DNA of 64,000 nt, taken from assembly GCA_024235835.1 (NCBI GenBank), contig JACKLQ010000001.1:124001-188000 (forward strand). The letters run 5' to 3'. The position numbers were made by a program, and so were the translations under genes. Source of the stretch: Thiobacillus sp. GTDB taxonomy: Bacteria; Pseudomonadota; Gammaproteobacteria; Burkholderiales; Thiobacillaceae. The notes beneath the pieces were generated by a model. That model was not told the DNA's origin, ran no database searches, and was given only the letters and a program-made list of their open reading frames with translations. This document shows positions 17,115 to 24,217 of the stretch, piece after piece (position 1 is the first letter of the stretch; the number at the start of each line of letters is the position of its first letter).

Positions 17115-19712
17115 ATGAGCACGCCCAAGGTCGTCAACGTCCAGGAGGCCCTGGAGATCGCAGTCCGGCTGCACGAGGACGGCCGCCTCGACGAGGCCGA
17201 GGCGGTGTACCAGAAGGCCTTGATGGGGGAACCCAACAACGCCGACGCCCTGCATGGCCTGGGGGTGCTCATGGTGCAGTGGGGCCAGCCGGACCAGGCC
17301 GTGCCGCTATTGAGCAAGGCCCTGGCCAGCCGACCGGATTTCCCTCTGGCCTGCAGCCACCTGGGTTGTGCCTACCAGGCCCTGGGGCGTAACGACGAAG
17401 CCCTGGAAGCCTACGGGAAGGCCGTGCAGATCGATCCGGCCTTCGTGGAGGGGTGGAACAACCTGGCCATTGCCCTGGCGGGGTCCGGGCGCCTGGCCGA
17501 GGCGGAGGAAAAGCTGCGCCACGCCATTAGGCTGTGGCCGGAATACGCCAAGGCCTATGACAACCTGGGCGTGCTGCTGCAGCAACAGGGCCGGCTTTCG
17601 GAGGCCTTGCAGGCTTATGAGCAGTCCATCAAGCTGGACGGCGGCAACCCGGAGTCCGTGGAGAACTTCAAGAACGCCCTCATGCTGGCGGGGGATGCGG
17701 AAAGCTATGTGGCCCGCTTCGAGAAGGAACTGGCGGAGTCGGTCGACCAATATGAAAGGACCCTCAGCGAGCATCCCCAGGTGGCGGAAGCCCACAACAA
17801 CCTGGGCAATGCCCTGAAGGAGCAGCATCGTTACGAGGACGCCATCGCCCACTACAAGCTGGCCGCTGCCTTGCGGCCGGACTACACCGCGCCCCTGAAC
17901 AACTGGGGGGTGGCCCTGCAGGAGATGGAAAGGCCGGCCGACGCCATTCCCTATTACGAGGCTGCCCTGGCCACCAAGCCGGACGATGCCCAGGTGCACA
18001 GCAACCTGGCCGCGTCCCTGATGGAACTTGGCCGCATCGAGGAGGCCCTGGATCACCTGGAAGCCTCGGTTTACCTCAATGCCGATTACCAGGAGGCCCG
18101 CTATAACCTGGCCCTGGCCCTGCTCAATCTGGGTCGCCTCCAGGAAGGCTGGCGCCATTACCTCTACAGGGGCTCCGTCAAGCAGCGCCAGAATGCACAG
18201 TCCTTCCTGGAACATCCCCTGCCCGCCGACCTGACCGGGAAGCGCATCCTGCTGACCCGCAACCAGGGTGTAGGTGACGAACTCTTTTTCCTGCGTTTTG
18301 CCGTCCAGTTGAAGGCGCGGGGTGCCTGGGTGGCCTATCGGGCCGCCGACAAGATCGCACCCATCGCCAGGCGCCTGCCCTTCCTGGACCAGGTTGTGGG
18401 ACGCCACGAGACGCCGGACGGCCTGGATTATCTGTTTTCCATCGGCGACCTACCCCTGGCCCTGGGCGTCAGGGACCTGACCCAGGTGCCGTCTTCCGTC
18501 CGTCTGACCCCTCCGGAAGAATCGGTAAAGCTGGTGGAGGCCAGGCTTTCTGCCTTGCCGGCCAATGCCGGCCCCCTGATCGGGGTGACCTGGCGTGCGG
18601 GAGCGGACAAGAACGACCCGGAAACCCGCAAGTCGCGGCTGCCCTTCAAGGAGTACCCGCTGGAATCCCTTGCCGGGGTGCTGCGCGATTTACCGGGCAC
18701 GGTTTTGATCCTCCAGCGCCATCCCAAGCCGGGGGAGGTCGATGCCTTTGCAGCGGAGCTGGGGCGGCCGGTGCATGACTTCAGCGACCTCAACGAGGAT
18801 TTGGACCAGATGCTGGCGCTGATGGCCCGGCTGGACGAATACGTTGGCGTGAGCAACACCAATACCCATCTGCGCGCGGCAATAGGAGGCGCTTCCCGGG
18901 TGCTGGTTCCGGCCAACATCCTGGATTGGCGCTGGATGAGTGAAGGTGAGCGTTCGCCCTGGTTCCCTGACTGCCGCATTTACAGGCAGACGCCGGAAGG
19001 CAGCTGGCTGGGGGCGACCCTGCTCATCAAGGGTGACCTCAAGGACCTGTATGAGAAGGGGGGCGAGTCACCGTCGCGCCCGACCTATGGCAGGGCCCAT
19101 CCCAGCCCCTGCTATGAGGCATTGCTGGAGCAGTATGGCCAGATGCATGCCGCCGGCCCGGAAGTTTTTGCCGGCAAGTCGGTATTTTTTGCCGCATCCA
19201 TGATCCGTGATCTGGTGCAACGCCACGGTGCAAGGACATTGCTGGACTACGGTAGCGGCAAGGGTGAGCAGTACCGGGCCACCAATATCGCCCTGCCCAA
19301 CGTGCCAGGGGTTTGGCCCAGCCTCAGCCAATACTGGGGCGTGGACAAGGTGGATTGCTACGAACCCGGCGCTGCTGTGGTCACCGGCGGCCCTGAAGGC
19401 CAGTATGACGGCGTGATTTGCGTGGATGTCCTGGAACATTGTGCCGTGGAGGACTTGCCCTGGATCGTGGACGAGCTTTTCTCCCACGCACGCCGTTTCG
19501 TTTTCGCCAACGTGGCCAGCTATCCGGCCGCCAAGACCTTGCCGAATGGGGACAACGCTCATGTCACGCAGCGACGGGAAGCGTGGTGGAAAGCCCTGTT
19601 TACCGCAGCGGCCGCACGTTACCCGGGCGTGCACTGGGCATGCGGCGTGGACCGCATCGTGATCAGCAAGGGTGAGAAGGAGATTCGGGAGAGCCTGCTT
19701 TCCAGCAGTTGA
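17115..19712 (+). CDS. TPR-glycosyltransferase-methyltransferase three-domain protein
   Basis: An 865-residue relative of the previous gene with an extra C-terminal domain. TPR units cover residues 5-350. The GT-B domain starts near 373 (KRILLTRNQGVGDELFFLRF) and includes IGVTWRAGADKND. After a junction around 650, a SAM methyltransferase-like domain has LLDYGSGKGEQYR (about 709-721) and YDGVICVDVLEH. The ATG at 17115 follows a good ribosome site (ccagggaggg); an upstream in-frame ATG has none. A strong terminator follows, and then flagellin. It could add a sugar to flagellin and methylate the product with one polypeptide. Role inferred from architecture and position. Confidence 0.75.
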   Translation: MSTPKVVNVQEALEIAVRLHEDGRLDEAEAVYQKALMGEPNNADALHGLGVLMVQWGQPDQAVPLLSKALASRPDFPLACSHLGCAYQALGRNDEALEAYGKAVQIDPAFVEGWNNLAIALAGSGRLAEAEEKLRHAIRLWPEYAKAYDNLGVLLQQQGRLSEALQAYEQSIKLDGGNPESVENFKNALMLAGDAESYVARFEKELAESVDQYERTLSEHPQVAEAHNNLGNALKEQHRYEDAIAHYKLAAALRPDYTAPLNNWGVALQEMERPADAIPYYEAALATKPDDAQVHSNLAASLMELGRIEEALDHLEASVYLNADYQEARYNLALALLNLGRLQEGWRHYLYRGSVKQRQNAQSFLEHPLPADLTGKRILLTRNQGVGDELFFLRFAVQLKARGAWVAYRAADKIAPIARRLPFLDQVVGRHETPDGLDYLFSIGDLPLALGVRDLTQVPSSVRLTPPEESVKLVEARLSALPANAGPLIGVTWRAGADKNDPETRKSRLPFKEYPLESLAGVLRDLPGTVLILQRHPKPGEVDAFAAELGRPVHDFSDLNEDLDQMLALMARLDEYVGVSNTNTHLRAAIGGASRVLVPANILDWRWMSEGERSPWFPDCRIYRQTPEGSWLGATLLIKGDLKDLYEKGGESPSRPTYGRAHPSPCYEALLEQYGQMHAAGPEVFAGKSVFFAASMIRDLVQRHGARTLLDYGSGKGEQYRATNIALPNVPGVWPSLSQYWGVDKVDCYEPGAAVVTGGPEGQYDGVICVDVLEHCAVEDLPWIVDELFSHARRFVFANVASYPAAKTLPNGDNAHVTQRREAWWKALFTAAAARYPGVHWACGVDRIVISKGEKEIRESLLSSS

Positions 19713-19732
19713 GTCCTTGCGACATCGGGTCA

Positions 19733-19760
19733 AGGCGCGCCTCGGGGCGCGCTTTTTTTT
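19733..19760 (+). terminator. Rho-independent terminator after the TPR-GT-methyltransferase gene
   Basis: A 7-bp stem (gcgcgcc at 19735-19741 with ggcgcgc at 19746-19752), a tcgg loop and eight T. It separates the glycosyltransferase transcript from the flagellin gene. Confidence 0.9.
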
Positions 19761-19783
19761 GGGAATTCACGGACGATTTGTAA

Positions 19784-19800
19784 TTGGCATGCCTGTTGCT
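19784..19800 (+). promoter_or_regulatory. Sigma-54 (RpoN) promoter of the first flagellin gene
   Basis: ttggcatg-N4-ttgct matches the -24/-12 consensus, with GG at 19786-19787 and GC at 19798-19799 exactly ten bases apart. The expected start near 19811 gives a leader of about 100 bases. No sigma-28 element is visible in this gap. An RpoN-dependent activator of flagellar type is implied but not present in the window. Confidence 0.8.
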
Positions 19801-19910
19801 TTTGTCTCGCCAACCGTAGATCACTGCGGAGTCTGGAACTGGAATGGACCGGCAGAAGCCGACCACCGTATTTCAGGGTGATGCCCTAAACCAAAGGCAA
19901 GGAGTGAATA

Positions 19911-20729
19911 ATGAAGGAAATCGCACTGACGGCGAGCATGCGGCAGAACGTAGTCAGCCTTCAGCTGACGGAATCGTTGATCAACCGGACCCAGGACCGT
20001 CTGGCGACCGGCAAGCGGGTCAACAGCGCCCTCGACAACCCGACCAACTTCTTTGTTGCCGCACGGCACACCCAGCGCGCCAATGACCTGGTTGGCCGCA
20101 AGGACGCGATGGGGGAGGCGATCCAGACCATCAAGGCCGCCGACGTGGGCATTTCCGGCGTCAAGACTTTGCTCGAGTCTGCCAAAGGCCTGGTGGAGGC
20201 CGCGCGCTCTGCCACCACTGCGGACCGGTCCGCCCTGGGAACCCAGTTCAGCCAGATTCTCCTGAAGATCAACGACGTGATCGAGGATGCGGACTACAAG
20301 GGGGTCAACTACCTGGAAAACGGCTCCTTGACCGTGTTGTTCAACGAGGACGGCACCAATGCCCTCACGGTGACCGGCTTCACCGCCAACGTCGGGGCCT
20401 CCGGCCTGGGCGTGAACGCTTCCGGCGCGGATATTTCGGCGGGTGGCGCAGCCCTGGACGCTGCAGCATCCCAGATCCAGGTGGCCCTCACCACCCTGAC
20501 GACCCAGGCCTCCATCCTGGCCAGCAACCTGTCCGTCATCAACGGTCGCCTGGACTTCACCACTGACCTGGTGAACGTGCTGAAGGAAGGTGCCGACAAG
20601 CTGACCCTGGCCGACATGAACGAGGAATCAGCCAACATGCTGGCGCTTCAGACCCGCCAGAACCTGGGCGTGACCTCCCTGAGTCTTGCCTCCCAGGCGG
20701 CCCAGTCGGTCTTGCGCCTGTTCGGCTAA
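19911..20729 (+). CDS. fliC: Flagellin, copy 1
   Basis: Filament subunit of 272 residues. The N-terminal D0/D1 region reads LTASMRQNVVSLQLTESL, then RLATGKRVNSALDNPTNFFV, and the C-terminal helix ends QNLGVTSLSLASQAAQSVLR. The central region is short, so the outer D2/D3 domains are reduced. The start MKEIALTASMRQN, with ASMRQN instead of NxxSLxAQRNL, resembles flagellins of Alphaproteobacteria such as Magnetospirillum rather than typical betaproteobacterial ones. A clear ribosome site (aaggag) precedes the ATG. It lies between a FlmG-like gene and flaF, under a sigma-54 promoter. By eye nearly all residues match copy 2. Confidence 0.95.
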   Translation: MKEIALTASMRQNVVSLQLTESLINRTQDRLATGKRVNSALDNPTNFFVAARHTQRANDLVGRKDAMGEAIQTIKAADVGISGVKTLLESAKGLVEAARSATTADRSALGTQFSQILLKINDVIEDADYKGVNYLENGSLTVLFNEDGTNALTVTGFTANVGASGLGVNASGADISAGGAALDAAASQIQVALTTLTTQASILASNLSVINGRLDFTTDLVNVLKEGADKLTLADMNEESANMLALQTRQNLGVTSLSLASQAAQSVLRLFG

Positions 20730-20742
20730 GCGTCATAGATGG

Positions 20743-20764
20743 GGCGGCGCATTGATGCGCCGCC
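20743..20764 (+). other. Hairpin between flagellin 1 and flaF
   Basis: A perfect 9-bp stem (ggcggcgca at 20743-20751, tgcgccgcc at 20756-20764) with a ttga loop and no T-run. It is better read as an mRNA 3'-end stabiliser or processing structure than as a terminator. It could explain high flagellin relative to FlaF from one transcript. Confidence 0.6.
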
Positions 20765-20836
20765 GGATGAAAGCGTTACCGGTCCTCAGTGGGCGAGACC
20801 TGCCCAGAGGAATCAGATGGATTAAGAAAGGGGTTG

Positions 20837-21217
20837 ATGATGGAAATGAACATGCAAGTGGCCATGGACGTTGAGGTCTTGGAAGAAAAGGACGAGGCCA
20901 GGGAACTGGAGGCAGCCCTTCTGATTCGCGCGGCCCTGGCCCTCAAGGAATGCCAGGATGAGTGGGGGACCGAGGGGCATGAGGCCCGTCTGGATGAAGC
21001 CCTGAAGTTCAACCAGCGGCTTTGGACGGTATTCCAGACCGAGTTGAGCAGCGAGGACAACCCCCTCCCTGAAGACGTCAAGCGCAATCTGCTCAATTTG
21101 TCCTGGTTCGTGGACAAACGAACCTACGAGACCTTGTCCAATCCCGAGGTGGGAAGCCTGAACGTCCTCATCGACATCAACCGCCATATTGCCGAAGGCC
21201 TGGCCGGACAGGCCTGA
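20837..21217 (+). CDS. flaF: Flagellar biosynthesis regulator FlaF, copy 1
   Basis: A 126-residue FlaF-family protein. The core LKFNQRLWTVFQTEL, then NPLPEDVKRNLLNLSWFVDK and RTYETL, is the family signature. In Alphaproteobacteria FlaF is needed for flagellin production and works against or with FlbT. I use the ATG at 20837 (followed at once by another ATG) because aagaaagggg precedes it; the frame extends upstream without a ribosome site. It follows flagellin 1 by 107 bases across a hairpin and so is probably cotranscribed. A paralogue lies at 23383. Confidence 0.85.
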   Translation: MMEMNMQVAMDVEVLEEKDEARELEAALLIRAALALKECQDEWGTEGHEARLDEALKFNQRLWTVFQTELSSEDNPLPEDVKRNLLNLSWFVDKRTYETLSNPEVGSLNVLIDINRHIAEGLAGQA

Positions 21218-21220
21218 GCC

Positions 21221-21293
21221 AAGGCCCGGGCGGGCCTTGCCGCCCTGCGATTTCCAGCTTTTTTCCGCACCCGCCCCAGGCGGGTGTTTTTTT
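21221..21293 (+). terminator. Tandem hairpins and Rho-independent terminator after flaF copy 1
   Basis: A first hairpin (aaggccc/gggcctt, 21221-21238) is followed by the terminator proper: 8-bp stem cacccgcc (21268-21275) with ggcgggtg (21279-21286), cca loop, seven T. It isolates the fliC1-flaF1 unit from flagellin 2. Confidence 0.85.
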
Positions 21294-21305
21294 CTCAAGC
21301 TTGCC

Positions 21306-21332
21306 TAAAGTTTTTCTTTGGCCTGCCGATAA
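21306..21332 (+). promoter_or_regulatory. Sigma-28 (FliA) promoter of the second flagellin gene
   Basis: TAAAGTTT at 21306-21313 and GCCGATAA at 21325-21332 with an 11-base spacer agree with the enterobacterial FliA consensus at every position. Expected start near 21340, about 80 bases before the ATG. This makes flagellin 2 a late gene dependent on FliA. Confidence 0.92.
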
Positions 21333-21418
21333 GAGAATCGCAATGCCTTGCGAGGGCGTCGCGAACTTAACCCCGGGAGGGAGAACCCTCCTAAACATCC
21401 TTAGAAAAGGAGCTTCAA

Positions 21419-22234
21419 ATGGCAGATATCGCCCTGACCGCATCCATGCGGCAAAACGTCGTCAGCCTGCAACTGACGGAAACCCTCATCAACCGCACCC
21501 AAGACCGCCTGGCCTCCGGCAAGAAGGTCAACAGTGCCCTCGACAACCCCACCAACTTTTTCGTTGCAGCCCGCCACAACCAGCGCGCCGGTGACCTGAT
21601 CGGTCGTAAGGATGCGATGGGCGAGGCAATCCAGACCATCAAGGCGGCGGATACCGGTATTTCCGGCATCAAGACCCTGTTGGAATCCGCCAAGGGCTTG
21701 GTGGAATCCGCGCGTTCCGCCACCACGGCTGACCGCTCTGCCCTGGGTACCCAGTTCAGCCAGATCCTGTTGAAGATCAACGACCTGGTCGAGGACGCGG
21801 ACTACAAGGGCACAAACTACCTGGAAAACGGTTCCCTCACCGTGCTCTTCAACGAGGACGGCACCAATGCCCTCACGGTGACCGGCTTCACCGCCAACGT
21901 TGGGGCCTCCGGCCTGGGTGTGGCTGCTTCCGGCGCGGATATTTCCGCTGGCGGCACGGGGCTGGATGCGGCGGCTTCGCAGATTCAGGTTGCCCTGACC
22001 ACCCTGACGACCCAGGCCTCCATCCTGGCCAGCAACCTTTCCGTCATCTCCGCGCGTCAGGACTTCACGACCAGCCTGACCAACGTGCTGAAGGAAGGTG
22101 CCGACAAGCTGACCCTGGCGGACATGAACGAGGAATCCGCCAACATGCTGGCCCTGCAGACCCGTCAGAACCTGGGTGTCACCTCCCTGAGCCTGGCTTC
22201 CCAGGCCGCTCAGTCGGTGCTGCGTCTGTTCTAA
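21419..22234 (+). CDS. fliC: Flagellin, copy 2
   Basis: A 271-residue flagellin, nearly identical by eye to copy 1 except for a few substitutions (for example SARQDFTTSLTN against NGRLDFTTDLVN). Two stretches in the central region are identical even at DNA level, suggesting recent duplication or gene conversion. D0/D1 helices are complete and the outer domains are short. A strong ribosome site (aaaaggagc) precedes the ATG. A FliA promoter lies upstream and a strong terminator follows, so it is largely monocistronic. It is likely the major filament subunit if FliA output exceeds that of the sigma-54 promoter. Confidence 0.95.
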   Translation: MADIALTASMRQNVVSLQLTETLINRTQDRLASGKKVNSALDNPTNFFVAARHNQRAGDLIGRKDAMGEAIQTIKAADTGISGIKTLLESAKGLVESARSATTADRSALGTQFSQILLKINDLVEDADYKGTNYLENGSLTVLFNEDGTNALTVTGFTANVGASGLGVAASGADISAGGTGLDAAASQIQVALTTLTTQASILASNLSVISARQDFTTSLTNVLKEGADKLTLADMNEESANMLALQTRQNLGVTSLSLASQAAQSVLRLF

Positions 22235-22260
22235 CAGCGGGACTAGGACCGTGAAGGGAT

Positions 22261-22292
22261 GGCTGGCCATCATTGCATGGCCAGCCGTTTTT
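22261..22292 (+). terminator. Rho-independent terminator after flagellin 2
   Basis: A perfect 10-bp stem (ggctggccat at 22261-22270, atggccagcc at 22277-22286), 6-base loop, then gttttt. Confidence 0.9.
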
Positions 22293-22328
22293 CTCATGGT
22301 TTGGGAAGTCGCGGCAGGAGGGTGAATC

Positions 22329-22976
22329 ATGAATACAGTCGAATTCGTGGGTGCATCGGCCCCAGGCGTGGCGGTTCCAGCCAAAGTGCCTGCTCGTGTT
22401 GCCGAAGGGCCTTTGTCGCAGTCCATGGGCACCGATCAAGTCAATGAGGGTGACGAAGCCATTTCCCTTGGCAGATTCGGACCCCTCAATTCAACAAAAG
22501 AGGCCTTGGGCCAGGTGGCAACGGGTGTACGTGAACTGGCCTATGCACGGAAACTGGTCGAACGCGCCCAGCAGCAGTTGGAACTGGTGGTGAAAAGTTT
22601 TCCGCCATTCCCCCCTGGCAGCATGGAGAGGGAACAGTACCTCAACAGCGTTGCCGGGATTCGCAGCATCATTGAAAAATTGACCATACCGCCCGAACCG
22701 GGTGAACAACTGAAGCAGGCCTTGTCCCAACCCGCATTGATCAACTCGGATGCCTCTGCGGATTTGATGCCGGCGGGCATGGATGGATTGAGCCGTGCCG
22801 AGTCCGTGCTGGCCGAAATGCAGGCGAGCATGGAACACGAGGTTTTTCCGTCTCGCGCCAATTCGGGAGAGGAAAGCTTCGTCGTGTACCAGAGCAAGCG
22901 CGTGGGCGCCGAATTGCTGCGACAGGGGGCCGCCATATCCAGGTCACCGGAAGCGGTGCTGGCCCTCATCGGGTGA
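22329..22976 (+). CDS. Unknown protein of the flagellin locus
   Basis: A 215-residue protein I do not recognise. It has no signal peptide or membrane segment. A helical middle part (LGQVATGVRELAYARKLVER, then QQQLELVVKSFPPFPPGS) could form a coiled coil, and IRSIIEKLTIPPEP follows. A strong ribosome site (gcaggaggg) precedes the ATG, so it is well translated. It sits between flagellin 2 and flbT, which points to a flagellar role such as a secretion chaperone, a FlaG-like factor or a filament-associated protein. No motif supports one choice over another. Confidence 0.7.
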   Translation: MNTVEFVGASAPGVAVPAKVPARVAEGPLSQSMGTDQVNEGDEAISLGRFGPLNSTKEALGQVATGVRELAYARKLVERAQQQLELVVKSFPPFPPGSMEREQYLNSVAGIRSIIEKLTIPPEPGEQLKQALSQPALINSDASADLMPAGMDGLSRAESVLAEMQASMEHEVFPSRANSGEESFVVYQSKRVGAELLRQGAAISRSPEAVLALIG

Positions 22977-23003
22977 CAGGCTTCAGAGATTGGCGCAATT
23001 GAC

Positions 23004-23402
23004 ATGGCTTTGAGTTTGACCCTGAAGCCCAAGGAAAAGATTTTCATCGGTGGCGCGGTGGTGCAGAACGGCCAGGCGAAGGCGGAGTTGACCATCCTTA
23101 ACGATGTGCCCATCCTTCGCCACAAGGAAATCATGCACGAACAGGAAGCGGATACGCCCTGTCGGCGCATATATCTCGCGGTCCAGCAAATGTATATGGA
23201 CGGCGTGAATCGCCCGGCCTATTTCAAACTCCTGGAGGAATTGGTGAACGATGTGGCCCAGGCCGCGCCCAGTACGGTCCCCAGGCTGCGGGAGGTAGGT
23301 GATTTGGTGACTGGTGGCCAGTACTATCTGGCCCTGAAGGCGGTAAAACAGCTAATCAATTACGAATCGGAGCTTCTGAAAAATGCCAGGCAATGCGATT
23401 GA
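23004..23402 (+). CDS. flbT: Flagellar biosynthesis repressor FlbT
   Basis: A 132-residue FlbT-family protein: LTLKPKEKIFIGGAVVQNG at the N-terminus, then ILNDVPILRHKEIM and CRRIYLAVQQMYM. In Caulobacter FlbT binds flagellin mRNA leaders and limits their translation; here the roughly 100- and 80-base flagellin leaders are candidate targets. The ATG lacks an obvious ribosome site. The 3' end overlaps flaF copy 2 by 20 bases, so the two are made together. FlbT is typical of Alphaproteobacteria and unexpected in this otherwise betaproteobacterial context. Confidence 0.88.
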   Translation: MALSLTLKPKEKIFIGGAVVQNGQAKAELTILNDVPILRHKEIMHEQEADTPCRRIYLAVQQMYMDGVNRPAYFKLLEELVNDVAQAAPSTVPRLREVGDLVTGGQYYLALKAVKQLINYESELLKNARQCD

Positions 23403-23784
23403 CGCATACAAGAGTGTCCAGAACGAGACCATGGATGGGCGTGAGTTGGAGTCGTCCTTGTTGTCGAGAGCTGCGGCCTTGTTGCGGCAATGCCAGGAAA
23501 CCTGGGACCAGGAGGGCCATATCGAGCGATTGGACAATGCCCTGCGCTTCAACCAGCGCCTGTGGACCTTCTTTCAGTCCGAACTGATGGAAGAAACCAA
23601 CCCCCTGCCCGCACAGATCAAGCAAAACCTGCTCAATCTTTCCGCCTTCGTGGATAAGCGTACCTTTGAAATCATGGCCTATCCGGCCCCGGACAAGCTC
23701 AATGTCCTGATCAACATCAACCAGCAGATATCCGAAGGCCTGGCCCCGCCCCGGCCCGCAGTGCCTGAGGCCGAAGGGCCCTGA
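23383..23784 (+). CDS. flaF: Flagellar biosynthesis regulator FlaF, copy 2
   Basis: A 133-residue FlaF paralogue. It shares FNQRLWTFFQSEL, NPLPAQIKQNLLNLSAFVDK and RTFEIM with copy 1, but the N-terminus (MPGNAIDAYKSVQNETMDGR) is the more usual FlaF beginning. It overlaps flbT by 20 bases, the arrangement expected for a FlbT-FlaF pair. A second copy next to the other flagellin suggests that flagellin and FlaF were duplicated as a unit and that flbT stayed single. Confidence 0.88.
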   Translation: MPGNAIDAYKSVQNETMDGRELESSLLSRAAALLRQCQETWDQEGHIERLDNALRFNQRLWTFFQSELMEETNPLPAQIKQNLLNLSAFVDKRTFEIMAYPAPDKLNVLININQQISEGLAPPRPAVPEAEGP

Positions 23785-23808
23785 CAGCAGGTCGCGCCCA
23801 CCCGCTGC

Positions 23809-24165
23809 ATGATGTTGGAGCAGATCAACTTCACAGGCCGTGAACTGCTGATCGCCGTGATCCTGGCCACGCTGGTCTATGTGGTGGAGACCTTGATCTT
23901 CGCACGGCGCAAATCCCGGGACACCTCATCCTTCACCCTTCGTATCGATGCCCTGGAAAGGGAGTTGGCCGGCCTCAAGGCCAGGTTGGAACACCTGGAG
24001 GTGAGGCCGCCTGCGGGCAGCGCGATGGATGGCCAGTCCACCATCTACGCCGAGGCCGTCCGTCTGGCACGGAACGGGGTCCAGCCTCGAGACATGGCCG
24101 ACCAACTGGGCATCTCCCGCAGCGAGGCCGAACTCATCGTGGCCTTGCATAAGGAGAAGCAGTGA
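23809..24165 (+). CDS. DUF2802-type membrane-anchored protein
   Basis: A 118-residue protein with one N-terminal membrane helix (LLIAVILATLVYVVETLIFA), a short coiled coil (LERELAGLKARLEHLE) and a C-terminal helix-turn-helix-like segment (YAEAVRLARNGVQPRDMADQ, then LGISRSEAELIVALH) that matches DUF2802. Such proteins are often encoded within flagellar or chemotaxis gene runs. It follows flaF copy 2 by 24 bases. Possible role: a membrane-linked accessory to flagellar assembly or polarity. Molecular function unknown. Confidence 0.7.
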   Translation: MMLEQINFTGRELLIAVILATLVYVVETLIFARRKSRDTSSFTLRIDALERELAGLKARLEHLEVRPPAGSAMDGQSTIYAEAVRLARNGVQPRDMADQLGISRSEAELIVALHKEKQ

Positions 24166-24217
24166 TGGCAATGCCTATAAGAGTGGCCTGTGACCCGCCC
24201 AAATGGCGGGGGGATTC

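Noticed and set aside
14918..19712. CRISPR or tandem DNA repeat because of periodic sequence
   Set aside because: The periodicity is the 34-residue TPR repeat at protein level; DNA units are not identical.
19784..19910. Sigma-28 promoter for flagellin 1
   Set aside because: Neither TAAA nor GCCGATAA is present at proper spacing; only the sigma-54 element fits.
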